From Collinsella stercoris DSM 13279 (GTDB taxonomy: Bacteria; Actinomycetota; Coriobacteriia; Coriobacteriales; Coriobacteriaceae), in contig NZ_CP085935.1 of NCBI RefSeq assembly GCF_020735465.1, forward strand, positions 1,054,001 to 1,118,000: a stretch of DNA of 64,000 bases, written 5' to 3'. This document shows positions 35,897-44,733 of the stretch, piece by piece; position 1 is the first letter of the stretch; every line of letters begins with the position of its first letter. A program made the position numbers and the translations under genes. A model generated the notes under the pieces. It worked only from the letters and a program-made list of their open reading frames with translations. It had not been told where the DNA came from and made no database searches.

Positions 35897-37057
35897 CTAC
35901 TCGGCGTCCTCGGCCTTCTCCTCGCCCTCGAGCGGGGCGACCTCGATCTCGATGCCGAGGGTCTCGGCAGCGGACTTCATGGAAAGGGAGATGCGACGAC
36001 GGTCGAGGTCGATCTCCATGACCTTGACCTGGACCTTGGCGCCCACAGCGGTGACCTGGGCAGGCTGGTCCACGTGCTTGTTGGCCATCTCGGAGATGTG
36101 CACGAGACCCTCGATGCCGTCACCGAGGTCGACGAACGCGCCAAAGGGCACGAGCTTGGTGACGGTGCCCTCGACGATGGCGCCCACGGGGTACTTCTTG
36201 ACGAGCGCGCGCCACGGATCCTCGGTGGTCTGCTTGAGACCGAGGGAGATGCGCTCGCGGTTCAGATCGACGTCGAGCACCTCGACCTCGACCTCCTGGC
36301 CGACCTTGACGACCTCGGAGGGGTGGTTGACGTGGTTCCAAGAGAGCTCGGAGATGTGGATGAGGCCGTCGATGCCGCCCAGATCCACGAAGGCGCCGAA
36401 GTCCACGATGGACGAGACGGTGCCCTTGAGGCGCATGCCGCTCTTGAGCTTGGAGAGAATCTCGGAGCGCTCGGCCTTGCGGGACTCCTCGAGCACCACG
36501 CGGCGGGAGAGCACGACGTTGTTGCGGTTGCGATCCATCTCGATGACGCGGGCCTCGATGCGGGTGCCGAGGTAGGAGGTGAGGTCCTTCACGCGGCGCA
36601 GGTCGACGAGGGAGGCGGGCAGGAAGCCGCGCAGGCCGATGTCGAGGATGAGACCGCCCTTAACGACCTCGATGACCTCGCCCTCGACGTTCTCGCCGGC
36701 GTTGAACTTCTCCTCGATGCGGTTCCAGGCACGCTCGTACTCGGCGCGCTTCTTGGAGAGAACCAGACGACCGTCCTTGTCCTCCTTCTGGAGCACGAGC
36801 GCCTCGATGGAGTCGCCCAGCGCCACGAGGTCGGCGGGGTTGGCGTCCTTGCGGATGGACAGCTCGCGGACGGGGATGACGCCCTCGGACTTGAAGCCGA
36901 TGTCGACGAGGACCTCGTCGCGCTCGATCTTCACAACGGTGCCGTTGACCAGGTCGCCCTCATCGAAATCGGTGATGGAGTTGTCGATGAGGTTGTTCAT
37001 CTCCTCGGTATCGACGTCGTCGAGGGAGAAGATGGACGAGTTCTGAATCTCACTCAA
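35897..37057 (-). CDS. rpsA: 30S ribosomal protein S1
   Basis: The 386 residues contain four S1 RNA-binding repeats, at about 32-105, 120-185, 205-275 and 290-362. The last two are the most regular (GTVSSIVDFGAFVDLGGIDGLIHISELSW and GTVTKLVPFGAFVDLGDGIEGLVHISEM). The four-repeat form is usual for Actinobacteria and shorter than the six-repeat E. coli S1. The tail is acidic. Translation begins at a TTG (37057) with AAGGGG 8 nt upstream. The protein helps mRNAs bind the 30S subunit. Confidence 0.95.
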   Translation of the reverse strand: MSEIQNSSIFSLDDVDTEEMNNLIDNSITDFDEGDLVNGTVVKIERDEVLVDIGFKSEGVIPVRELSIRKDANPADLVALGDSIEALVLQKEDKDGRLVLSKKRAEYERAWNRIEEKFNAGENVEGEVIEVVKGGLILDIGLRGFLPASLVDLRRVKDLTSYLGTRIEARVIEMDRNRNNVVLSRRVVLEESRKAERSEILSKLKSGMRLKGTVSSIVDFGAFVDLGGIDGLIHISELSWNHVNHPSEVVKVGQEVEVEVLDVDLNRERISLGLKQTTEDPWRALVKKYPVGAIVEGTVTKLVPFGAFVDLGDGIEGLVHISEMANKHVDQPAQVTAVGAKVQVKVMEIDLDRRRISLSMKSAAETLGIEIEVAPLEGEEKAEDAE

Positions 37058-37330
37058 AGGTGGACCCCTTTCGAACTACGGGGCCCCGATTACCTGACCT
37101 GCAGATGGTTGCGAGCCTTGAGGGCACATGCCGCCAGCGCGCGCGCACCGTTTGGAACAATCTCGGGGGCCGACAGATACTGATGTGAAGCATACGCATT
37201 CACGAAACAGTAGGTTACGTGGAAACTTCTGTGTTTTCAAGCGTGAAGTACGATTTTTTCGTACTCGGCAACAAACCTTACGCGAATGGCATTCCGCCTG
37301 CTTGGGCCCTCACGTAGAATGCTTTATATA
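37058..37330. promoter_or_regulatory. Divergent region between rpsA and lacI-type gene
   Basis: About 300 nt hold the rpsA leader and the promoters of both genes. AGTACGA (37247-37253) and TCGTACT (37259-37265) form a small inverted repeat around a T-run. TAGAAT at about 37315 could be a -10 for the LacI gene. No further gene is seen. Confidence 0.4.
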
Positions 37331-37343
37331 AATCGATTCAATT
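37331..37343. promoter_or_regulatory. LacI-type operator upstream of the lacI gene
   Basis: AATCGATTCAATT lies 12 bp before the GTG start. The sequence ATCGATTCAATT recurs at 45896-45907 and, as ATCGATTTAATT, at 45985-45996 upstream of the MupG-PTS operon. Read on the other strand it gives AATTGAATC-GAT with the central CG typical of LacI sites. Confidence 0.65.
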
Positions 37344-37355
37344 CTGGGAGTCGTC

Positions 37356-38360
37356 GTGTCCACCATCCAAGAAGTCGCCAAACGTGCCGGCGTCTCGGCG
37401 GGAACGGTCTCGCGCTACCTCAACGGGCATCAGCTCAAGGCGAGCAACCGGATCCGCGTCGAGGCGGCCATCGAAGAGCTCGGCTACCGCAGCAACTACC
37501 TGGCGCGCAGCCTGCGCTCCAAGCAGAGCATGTCCATCGGCCTGCTCATCAACAACATGCTCAATCATTTTGCCGTGAGCGTGGTGGCGCAGGTGGAACG
37601 CGAGATGGAGCTCAACGACTACAACATCATCCTCTCCGGCTTTCGCGAGGACCGCGAGGTGTTCGTGCGCAAGCTCGAGAACCTCATCGACCGCCGCGTC
37701 GACGGGCTCATCCTCTTCGAGGCCATCGAGGACGACCGCGCGCGCAGGCTCCTCGAGCAAAGCGGCATCCCGACGCTCTCCATCTCGAACCCCCTGCCCT
37801 ATTCGTGCGTGGACAACATGCTCGCCGCTAACCGCGCGAGCTGCCGCGAGGTGACCGGGCGCATGATCGAGGCGGGCCACGAGCGCATCGGCATCCTGGC
37901 CGCGTCGCAAGACGAGTACGTCTCGCGCGAGCGCCTGGCCGGCGTGCTCGAGGCGTTCGACGAGGCGGGGCTGCCGCGCAAGAACGCCGTGGTGCGCATT
38001 GGCGGCTACGAACGCGAGTGCGGGTACCGCGACATGATGGCGCTCGTGAACGAGGACGGCATGGACTGCGTGTTCGTCCTCAACTACGGGCGCAGCCAGG
38101 GCGCGCAGCAGGCGCTCAACGAGCTGGGGCTGCGCGTTGGCGAGGACATCTCGTTTGCCTGCTACGACTATCTGGACACCAAGACGTACTTCCACCCGAG
38201 CATCACCACCGTGTGCCCGCCGTCGATCGAGATCGGCTCGCGCGCCGCGCGCGAGATCCTCTCCATGATCGAGGAGGGGCGCCTGGGCTCCGGCAAGACG
38301 ACCTACACCGACGAGGACATCGCCTGGCTGCCCTCGATCATCGGGCTCAAGGGCTGCTAG
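37356..38360 (+). CDS. LacI-family transcriptional regulator
   Basis: The 334-residue protein begins with the LacI HTH and hinge helix (STIQEVAKRAGVSAGTVSRYLN, ending SNYLARSLRSKQS). A periplasmic-binding-protein-like sensor domain follows with SIGLLINNMLNHF, RVDGLILF, HERIGILAAS and DISFACYDYL. The GTG start has GGGAG upstream. It converges with the MupG-PTS operon, and matching operator sequences upstream of itself and of that operon make it the likely repressor of both. Confidence 0.93.
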   Translation: MSTIQEVAKRAGVSAGTVSRYLNGHQLKASNRIRVEAAIEELGYRSNYLARSLRSKQSMSIGLLINNMLNHFAVSVVAQVEREMELNDYNIILSGFREDREVFVRKLENLIDRRVDGLILFEAIEDDRARRLLEQSGIPTLSISNPLPYSCVDNMLAANRASCREVTGRMIEAGHERIGILAASQDEYVSRERLAGVLEAFDEAGLPRKNAVVRIGGYERECGYRDMMALVNEDGMDCVFVLNYGRSQGAQQALNELGLRVGEDISFACYDYLDTKTYFHPSITTVCPPSIEIGSRAAREILSMIEEGRLGSGKTTYTDEDIAWLPSIIGLKGC

Positions 38361-38394
38361 ATCCCAACGTTCGACATCGATATGCCATTCGCTC

Positions 38395-38422
38395 CGGCCC
38401 GCCGGCATGGTCCGGCGGGCCG
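38395..38422. terminator. GC-rich hairpin after lacI gene
   Basis: CGGCCCGCCGG and CCGGCGGGCCG form an 11-bp stem with a CATGGT loop, 35 nt after the LacI stop codon. No U-run follows. It is a probable transcript end on the plus strand. Confidence 0.5.
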
Positions 38423-38537
38423 TCCCACGATGAAGAAGGACCCTGGCGGCCGGAACAGGGGTCATCGGGCCAACGCGTAAAACAACCGAGGCGATCAGCG
38501 CGGGAACCGTGCGACCAGCCAATGCCAACGACGGGCA

Positions 38538-38573
38538 AGAAAAAGCCCCGCAGCCGCCATGCGACTGCGGGGC
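38538..38573 (-). terminator. Rho-independent terminator of the MupG-PTS operon
   Basis: On the minus strand GCCCCGCAG...CTGCGGGGC is followed by a T-rich run (plus-strand A-run at 38539-38544). It lies 50 nt after the EIIA stop. Confidence 0.88.
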
Positions 38574-38623
38574 ACGCGATGGCCCGTCTCGAACGAACCG
38601 GGCCTTGGGAAACGACCGTTTGT

Positions 38624-38941
38624 CTAGGCGTTCTTCTTGGCAAGATCGATGAACTTGCCGGCCAGGATCTTGAAGGTCTCGGCGCTCATGAGCTGGTCCT
38701 CGGCGTGGATGAGGATGATGCTCGGGTCGATGTGCTCGCCGCCGGCCTCCTGGGCGATCATCTCGCCGTGCTTGGCGTGACCGGTCAGGAAGAACTGCTC
38801 GCCCTCGGCGACACGGGCCTCGGCCTCCTCGATCTTGCCCTCGCCGGCCAGGTCGATGGCCTCGATGAAGCAGCTGCGGGCAGAGCCCACGTTGGCGATG
38901 ATCTCAAAGCACGCCATCTCGATCTTGTTCATGTCGTCCAT
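38624..38941 (-). CDS. PTS lactose/cellobiose-family EIIA (MupG-PTS operon)
   Basis: This 105-residue EIIA has the phospho-histidine (about residue 79) in IILIHAEDQLMSAE. It is the phosphate carrier between HPr and the EIIB at 42740. AGGAG overlaps the end of the DUF3284 gene 1 nt before the ATG region, indicating coupled translation. It is the last gene of the operon, away from EIIB and EIIC, an unusual order compared with the A-B-C order of the other system in this window. Confidence 0.94.
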   Translation of the reverse strand: MDDMNKIEMACFEIIANVGSARSCFIEAIDLAGEGKIEEAEARVAEGEQFFLTGHAKHGEMIAQEAGGEHIDPSIILIHAEDQLMSAETFKILAGKFIDLAKKNA

Positions 38942-38942
38942 G

Positions 38943-39470
38943 TTACTCCTCGCTCTCCGCGGCATCGGCTGCCGCATCCTCGGACTCCTCCGCGAGACCG
39001 GCCTCGGCCTCGTCATCCAGGGAGGACGCCCCATGTTGCTTGATGTAGGTTTCCATATCGCGCAGGCGGTTCTTGATCTTGCGCTTGGCAAAGGGGCTGT
39101 ACAGCGCGCCCATGAGCTTGCCGTTCAGGTCGTTGAGGGCCTTGTCGCCCGCGTAGCCCTCCTCGTAGACCACGCTGATCCCCTCCCCGCCCTCGAGCGG
39201 GGAGATCTCGTAGCGCACGGTGTTGACGCCGCGCGAGGACGTGATCGAGGCGGCGTACAGGCGCGGCGGCTCGAACTCGGTGATCTTGGTGGTCACGTGC
39301 TGCGCGCCGCCGACCTTGGCGGCGAGCGTCTTTTGGTAGGTGAACCCGGCCTTGATCTTCTTGGCGGGGACCTTCTTGCCGCGCGCCTGCTCGGCGTCGT
39401 AGCGCACCGAGGTGACGATGCTCTCAAAGAGCTCGTCGGCGCCGATACCCATCTTGACCTGTACTTTCAT
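38943..39470 (-). CDS. DUF3284 domain protein
   Basis: The 175-residue protein matches DUF3284, a small family whose genes commonly travel with cellobiose-type PTS and phospho-glucosidase genes. It reads MKVQVKMGIGADELFESI, GFTYQKTL, RYEISPLEGG, VVYEEGY and FAKRKIKNRLRDMETYI, a start/polyketide-cyclase-like layout, followed by an acidic 30-residue tail. Its biochemical role is unknown. It is flanked by the GH1 and EIIA genes with short gaps. AGGAGGGG precedes the ATG. Confidence 0.85.
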   Translation of the reverse strand: MKVQVKMGIGADELFESIVTSVRYDAEQARGKKVPAKKIKAGFTYQKTLAAKVGGAQHVTTKITEFEPPRLYAASITSSRGVNTVRYEISPLEGGEGISVVYEEGYAGDKALNDLNGKLMGALYSPFAKRKIKNRLRDMETYIKQHGASSLDDEAEAGLAEESEDAAADAAESEE

Positions 39471-39529
39471 TACCCCTCCTCAGAGGGCGCCGCCGTTGCC
39501 CGAGCACGCGCGACGCCCCATCTGCCTTC

Positions 39530-40912
39530 CTAGAAGCCGCGCGCCTCGGCGAGCTGCTTGTACCAGCGGCCGCTCTTCTTGATGCGGCGCTCCTGCGTCT
39601 CGAGGTCGAGCTCCACCAGGCCGTAGCGGTTCTTGTAGGCGTTGAGCCAGCTCCAGCAATCGATGAACGTCCACAGATGATACCCGATGCAGTTGGAGCC
39701 CTCGTCGATCCCGCGGGCGAGCTCGGTCAGGTGCTCCTTGATGAAGTCGATGCGATAGTCGTCCTGGATGGTGCCGTCCGCCCCGCGGAACTTGTCCTCG
39801 CCCTCGACACCCATGCCGTTCTCGGAGACGATCCACTCGATGTTGCCGTAGTTGTCGCGCAGGTTGATGGCGATGTCGTACAGCGCGTGCGGGTAGATCT
39901 CCCAACCGCGGTGCGGGTTCATGCGACGGCCCGGCATGGCGTACACGTCGTAATAGTACGTGGGCATGAAGGGCGCCTCGGGGTTGGGCAGGCTCGCACG
40001 GGCGCAGACGCGCAAGGGCTGGTAGAAGTTGACGCCCAGGTAATCCACCGTGTTGTCGCGGATGATGGCGAGATCGGTCTCGTCGACCACGGGCATGAGG
40101 CCGTGCTTCTTGATGAGCTCGACGAGCTCGGGATCGTAGGCGCCGTGCACACTCGGGTCCAGGAAGCTCTTGTTGGCGAAGAGCTCGGCGATGTGGGCGG
40201 CGCGGACGTCGGCGGGATTGTCGGAACGCGGATAGGCGGGCGTGAGGTTGAGCACGATGCCGATCTTGGCGTCGGGCAGGACCTCATGGCAGGCACGGAC
40301 GGCCAGCGCGCTGGCGAGCGCCGTGTGGTAGGCAACCTGTGCCGCGGCCTTAGGGTCGACCTTGCAGGGGTAGTGGTACTGCTGCAGATAGCCGCACTCC
40401 ACGTGCACGATGGGCTCGTTGAACGTGTACCAGCGCTTGACGACGTCGCCGAATAGCTCGAACGCAATGCGGGCATAGCGCTCGTAGAGGTCGACGACCT
40501 CGCGGCTTTCCCAGCCGCCGCGCTCCTGCAGGGCGACGGGCATGTCAAAGTGGAACAGGTTCACGAAGGGCTCGACGCCCTCGGCGCGCAGCGTGCCGAA
40601 CACGTTGCGGTAGAACTCGACGGCCTCGGGGTTGGGGTCGCCCTCCGGGTCGGGCAGCAGGCGCGACCAGCTAATCGAGGTGCGGAAGGAGTTCTGCCCC
40701 GTCTCGTGCAGCAACTCGATATCCTCGCGCCAATGCTCGAAGAACGTCGACGTGTCGGCGGGACCGACGCCGCCGTGGAACTTGTAGGGCTCCTCCTCGA
40801 ACCAGAGGTCCCAGATATCCGGGGCCTTGTGATCGGCGGTATGGGCGCCCTCCGCCTGGGTCGCGCTCGTGGCGCTGCCGAAGTAGAACCCTTCCGGGAA
40901 CTTGACGTCCAT
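39530..40912 (-). CDS. GH1 6-phospho-beta-glycosidase (MupG-PTS operon)
   Basis: The 460-residue GH1 enzyme begins FPEGFYFGSATSATQAEGAH, with the acid/base Glu in TFNEPIVHVECGY and the nucleophile Glu in VSENGMGVEG. Its C-terminal loop is SWLNAYKNRYGLVELDLETQ, where Lys and Tyr are placed to bind a 6-phosphate. It differs from the GH1 at 8932-10392 in the CWSWLN region, so the two probably prefer different phospho-disaccharides. It lies between DUF3284 and a 57-residue membrane protein in the operon. Confidence 0.93.
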   Translation of the reverse strand: MDVKFPEGFYFGSATSATQAEGAHTADHKAPDIWDLWFEEEPYKFHGGVGPADTSTFFEHWREDIELLHETGQNSFRTSISWSRLLPDPEGDPNPEAVEFYRNVFGTLRAEGVEPFVNLFHFDMPVALQERGGWESREVVDLYERYARIAFELFGDVVKRWYTFNEPIVHVECGYLQQYHYPCKVDPKAAAQVAYHTALASALAVRACHEVLPDAKIGIVLNLTPAYPRSDNPADVRAAHIAELFANKSFLDPSVHGAYDPELVELIKKHGLMPVVDETDLAIIRDNTVDYLGVNFYQPLRVCARASLPNPEAPFMPTYYYDVYAMPGRRMNPHRGWEIYPHALYDIAINLRDNYGNIEWIVSENGMGVEGEDKFRGADGTIQDDYRIDFIKEHLTELARGIDEGSNCIGYHLWTFIDCWSWLNAYKNRYGLVELDLETQERRIKKSGRWYKQLAEARGF

Positions 40913-40916
40913 CGTC

Positions 40917-41090
40917 TTACCTCTTTCTCTTCACGAACAGGTAGATGCCGCTCACCACGACGATCACCAGACCGCCCACGAGCAGGCCGATGCTCCTCGG
41001 TGAACCCTCGGCGGCGCCGAAGTTCGACATCACGATGAAGAAGAAGCCCACGCCCAGCATGAACACGGCCCAAGGCGATCGAAATCCCAT
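40917..41090 (-). CDS. Small two-span membrane protein in the PTS operon
   Basis: The 57 residues hold two hydrophobic helices (WAVFMLGVGFFFIVMSNF and IGLLVGGLVIVVVSGIYLFV), a short loop AAEGSPRS and the basic end KRKR. Its stop is 4 nt before the GH1 start, so it is clearly part of the operon. AAGGAAGG lies about 10 nt before the ATG. No family was recognised. A small accessory subunit of the EIIC permease is one possibility. Confidence 0.7.
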   Translation of the reverse strand: MGFRSPWAVFMLGVGFFFIVMSNFGAAEGSPRSIGLLVGGLVIVVVSGIYLFVKRKR

Positions 41091-41229
41091 GAGTGACAAA
41101 CCTTCCTTAGTAAAAGGGCCGTCGGTGAGTCTGGGACTACCGGCGGCCGAGTGGGCGCGGCCCGCATGGAGCATATGCAACCACTGTGGGCCACGCGAAT
41201 CAATCGTTGAGAGCCGAAGCCCTTAACGC

Positions 41230-42648
41230 CTAGGCAGCGACCTCGGCCTTCTCCTGCTCCTTATTCGCCAGAATGACGAACGGGAGCCAGATGATGAAGG
41301 AGACGCCGAGGTTGAGCAGGGCGACCAGGGCGGCCATGATATTGCCGCCGGTGGCGAAGAAGGCGTACAGGCCGACGGGCATGATCCAGGGCACCTGGAT
41401 GTAGACCGGCGGGATGATGCCCGCATAGGTGAAGCCGAGCGCGATGGCGGCGGTGACCACCGGGACGAGCAGCCAGGGGATAAAGTACAGCGGGTTCAGC
41501 ACGATGGGCATGCCAAAGATGATGGGCTCGTTGATGTTGAACACGCCCATGGGGGCGGCCAGCTTGGCGATGGTCTTGGAATCCTCACGCTTGGAGAAGA
41601 AGAGGATGGCGATGATCAGGCCGAGGGTGAGGCCGGAGCCGCCCATCATGGTGTAGGCGTCGAAGGAGCCGCGCGTCCACATGTAGGGAAGCTGGGACAG
41701 GTCGTGCGTGGCCTCCCACACGGAGAGGTTCTCGAGCAGTGCCGGGGTGTAGATGCCCTCGGTGATGGGGGCGAGGACGTTCATGCCGTGGATGCCGAAG
41801 AACCAGAAGAGCTGGGCCAGGAACTCGACGAGCAGGACCGTGAAGAAGCCGGAGCTCATGCCGAGCAGCGGGCGCTGGATGAACTCGGAGATGAGGTCGT
41901 TGGGGTAGGCCCCGGTGGCCACGACGCAGATCTGAGTGATGGCGCCGGAGGCGAAGATGGCGACGACGCCGGGGATCATGGCCACGAAGGCGCTGTTGAC
42001 CGCGGGCGGGACGGAATCCGGGAGCTTGATGGTGAGCTTGGCCTGAATGAGCTTGATGTAGATCATCGAGCAGACGAGGCCGAAGATGAGCGCGGTGAAC
42101 AGGCCAGTGGCGCTGGTGAGCGTGGTGGAGATCATGCTCGGGGCCGTGACGCTCATGCTGACTGCGCCGTCGGCGACGGAGAGGCCCGTCACGCCTGCCG
42201 CCTCAAGCGCCTTGACCGCGTCAGGGCTGACGTCGGGCAACGAGAGGGCGAACTCGGGCGCGAAGTTCATCGTGGCCACGACGGCCGCGAGGGAGACGGC
42301 GCCGCCGGAGATGGGCGACACGTCATAGGCCTTGCACAGGTGATAACCGAGGGCGAACGCGAAGCAGAGCGCCAAGATGGAGATGGTGCCGTTGTAGACG
42401 TTCACGTTGACGTTGATGAGCTGCGTGCACGCCGTTGTGAAGGCGTTGCCCGCACCCCACCAGGTGTTGGGCAGGTCGCGGAAGAAGACGTTCAGAAGAA
42501 CGGCGACGGAACCGGCCATGGTAACCGGCATGATGGAGATGAAGCCGTCGCGGATCGCGACGAGGTGGCGCTGGTTGCCGATCTTCTGCGCGATCGGCAT
42601 GAACTTGGTCTCCATCCAGTGCATGAAACCGTCCATGGGTGATGCCAT
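41230..42648 (-). CDS. PTS lactose/cellobiose-family EIIC permease (MupG-PTS operon)
   Basis: The 472-residue membrane permease starts with MHWMETKFMPIAQKIGNQRH and has about ten spans, the loop MMGGSGLTLGLIIAI and the motif FNINEPIIFGMPIVLNP. A longer loop around residues 125-165 (SLPDVSPDAVKALEAAG) is larger than in the other two EIIC proteins of the window. AAGGAGAG precedes the ATG. It works with EIIB (42740) and EIIA (38624) to import and phosphorylate a beta-disaccharide. Confidence 0.94.
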   Translation of the reverse strand: MASPMDGFMHWMETKFMPIAQKIGNQRHLVAIRDGFISIMPVTMAGSVAVLLNVFFRDLPNTWWGAGNAFTTACTQLINVNVNVYNGTISILALCFAFALGYHLCKAYDVSPISGGAVSLAAVVATMNFAPEFALSLPDVSPDAVKALEAAGVTGLSVADGAVSMSVTAPSMISTTLTSATGLFTALIFGLVCSMIYIKLIQAKLTIKLPDSVPPAVNSAFVAMIPGVVAIFASGAITQICVVATGAYPNDLISEFIQRPLLGMSSGFFTVLLVEFLAQLFWFFGIHGMNVLAPITEGIYTPALLENLSVWEATHDLSQLPYMWTRGSFDAYTMMGGSGLTLGLIIAILFFSKREDSKTIAKLAAPMGVFNINEPIIFGMPIVLNPLYFIPWLLVPVVTAAIALGFTYAGIIPPVYIQVPWIMPVGLYAFFATGGNIMAALVALLNLGVSFIIWLPFVILANKEQEKAEVAA

Positions 42649-42739
42649 GTCATCTCTCCTTAGAAAAATCGGGGTGATGAATGAATAGATTCACGCGCAC
42701 GAACCGTGCGCACGTGCGACGCGCAAACGCGCGGGGCAC

Positions 42740-43045
42740 CTACTCGTGGCCGATGAGCTTGAGGCCCTGGTCCAGGACCTTGGCACCGTCCATCATGCCG
42801 TACGCCATCATGTCGATGACCTCGACCGGCGTGTCGCCGGCGACGGCCTTGATCTTGTCCAGCAGGAAACGCACCTGCGGACCGAGCAGGATGACGTCCG
42901 CCTTGTCGGCGTTCGCCTGAGCCTCGGCCTCGGGCACGGCCCAGATGGTGGCCTCGATGCCGCGCTCGGCAGCGCTCGCCTGCATCTTGGAGACCATCAG
43001 GCTCGTGGACATTCCTGCAGAGCAGCAAAGCAGAATGTTGACCAT
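42740..43045 (-). CDS. PTS lactose/cellobiose-family EIIB (MupG-PTS operon)
   Basis: The 101-residue EIIB has Cys8 in ILLCCSAGMSTSLMVSK as the phosphorylated residue and VILLGPQVRFLLD typical of the family. ATG 43045 has GGAGGAG 7 nt upstream. It lies 91 nt before EIIC and 165 nt after the broken GH4 gene. Confidence 0.95.
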   Translation of the reverse strand: MVNILLCCSAGMSTSLMVSKMQASAAERGIEATIWAVPEAEAQANADKADVILLGPQVRFLLDKIKAVAGDTPVEVIDMMAYGMMDGAKVLDQGLKLIGHE

Positions 43046-43210
43046 GAGCTCTCCTCCTTTCCTTCTCCCCGCACCATGCGGGAACGACATTTCGCGACCG
43101 CCGGGGTGGCCGTCGCGATATTCTCATCACCCCACCTTGATGATACGCCGTGGGGCAAAGAATACCCAGACCAACGCTGGCGCGACTCGCCAGCCGGTAA
43201 CATCGCCCGC

Positions 43211-44530
43211 CTACGCGAACTGCGGCAGATACGCCTTGTGGGCCTCCATGAGCTCGTCGGCCACGACGTTGGCGAGCGCATCGGAGGGGCACAGCGGGTT
43301 CATCTCGAGCGCGGCCACCGCCAGATCGCGGTCGCCGGTGACGGCGGCCTCCACGACCATGCGCTCAAAGCCCTTCATCATCTGGACGTAGCCGGCGATG
43401 CGGGGCTTGAGCTCGCCCGTGGCGATGGGCTGCGGGCCGTTTGCGGTGATGCGGCAGGCCACCTCGACGGCACTGCTGCTGGGCAGGCCCTCGATGCAGC
43501 CGTTGTTGCGCACGTCGACGTACTGGATGTCGCCGCGGTTGGTGTGGATGGACTCGATGAGGTTGCAGGCCGCGTCGCTGTAGCGGGCGCCGCCGCGCTG
43601 CTCGAGCTGCTTGGGCTTGACGTCGAGGTTCTCGTCGCGGTAGATCTCGAAGAGCTCCTCCTCGAGCCTGGACACGACCTCACCGCGCACGTTGCCCTGC
43701 TCGAACTCCTTGAGCTCCTCGGCGAGCATCTCGTCGGTGTGGAAGTAGTAGTTGTGGTACGGGCACGGGATCGCGCGGATGCCGCGGATGAACGCGGGCG
43801 AGAACGGGATGGACATGAAGTTCTTCATGGCGAGCGCCTCGTCCTCCGAGACGTGCGCGTACTTCTCCACGGCCTCGTCGAGGACGGACACGCCGTCCAC
43901 GAACACGTCGGTGGCGAACACGAAGTGGTTCACGCCCTGGAGCTGGAGCTCCAGGCGGTCCTCATCGACGTCGAGCACGCGGGCGATGCCGGCGTGCATG
44001 TTGATGGGCACGTTGCACAGGCCGATGGCGCGGTCGAAGTCGGTGTAGTTGAGGATGGCCTCCTCGATCATGCCAGAGGGGTTGGAGAAGTTGATCATCC
44101 AGGCCTGGGGGCAAAGCTCCTGGACCTCGCGCACGAAGTCCAGGATCACCGGGATGGTGCGGAAGGCCTTGAACATGCCGCCGGCGCCGTTGGTCTCCTA
44201 GCCGAGCATGCCGTGGGACAGCGGGATGCGCTCGTCGAGCACGCGGGCGGGCAGGCGGCCGATGCGGACCTGGGAGGTCACGAAGTCGGCGCCGTCGAGG
44301 GCGGCGCGGCGGTCGGTGGTGAGGATCACCTTGGTGGGCAGGCCGGCGTGCTTGACCATGCGCTGCGCGAGGGCGCCCACGGTCTGGAGCTTCTCCTCGC
44401 CCTCGGGGATGTCGACGAGCCACAGCTCGTCCACGGGGAGGTTGTCGTAGCGCTTGATGAAGCCCTCGACGAGCTCGGGCGTGTAGCTCGAGCCGCCACC
44501 GATGGTCGCGATCTTGATGCCGTTTGCCAT
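43211..44530 (-). pseudogene. GH4 6-phospho-beta-glucosidase interrupted by an in-frame TAG
   Basis: Reading through one stop gives 439 codons of a complete GH4 enzyme: the NAD site IATIGGGSSYTPELVEGFIKR, LTTDRRAALDGADFV, HGMLG-stop-ETNGAGGMFKAFRTIP, the metal site GLCNVPINMH and a full C-terminal half. The TAG at 44198-44200 stands exactly where family members have the conserved Gln of GQET, so a single C-to-T change (CAG to TAG) explains it. GH4 enzymes use NAD and a metal to cleave 6-phospho-glycosides. The rest of the gene is intact, suggesting a recent mutation. A sequencing error or suppression is possible. AGGAGAG precedes the ATG. Confidence 0.88.
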
Positions 44531-44733
44531 TGTGGATCTCTCCTGTTCCTCAAAAGTGAAACGTCGCATGTCCACGTCAAAAGTCAAAAGAAGTCGGAAG
44601 AAGTCGAAAGTCCGAACGTCTGAAATGCGCCGCCCGCCCACGGGTTTGAGGCCGGGCGCGGCGGAGGCGCTGCGCCACGGCGAAGGCAACCGGGCGTCGC
44701 AGGGCGCCAGGGGCGCATGGCGGCGCGGCGCGC

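Noticed and set aside
44198..44200. Pyrrolysine or general amber recoding in the GH4 gene
   Set aside because: No pyl genes are in the window, other genes end normally with TAG, and the codon replaces a conserved Gln, as expected for a point mutation.
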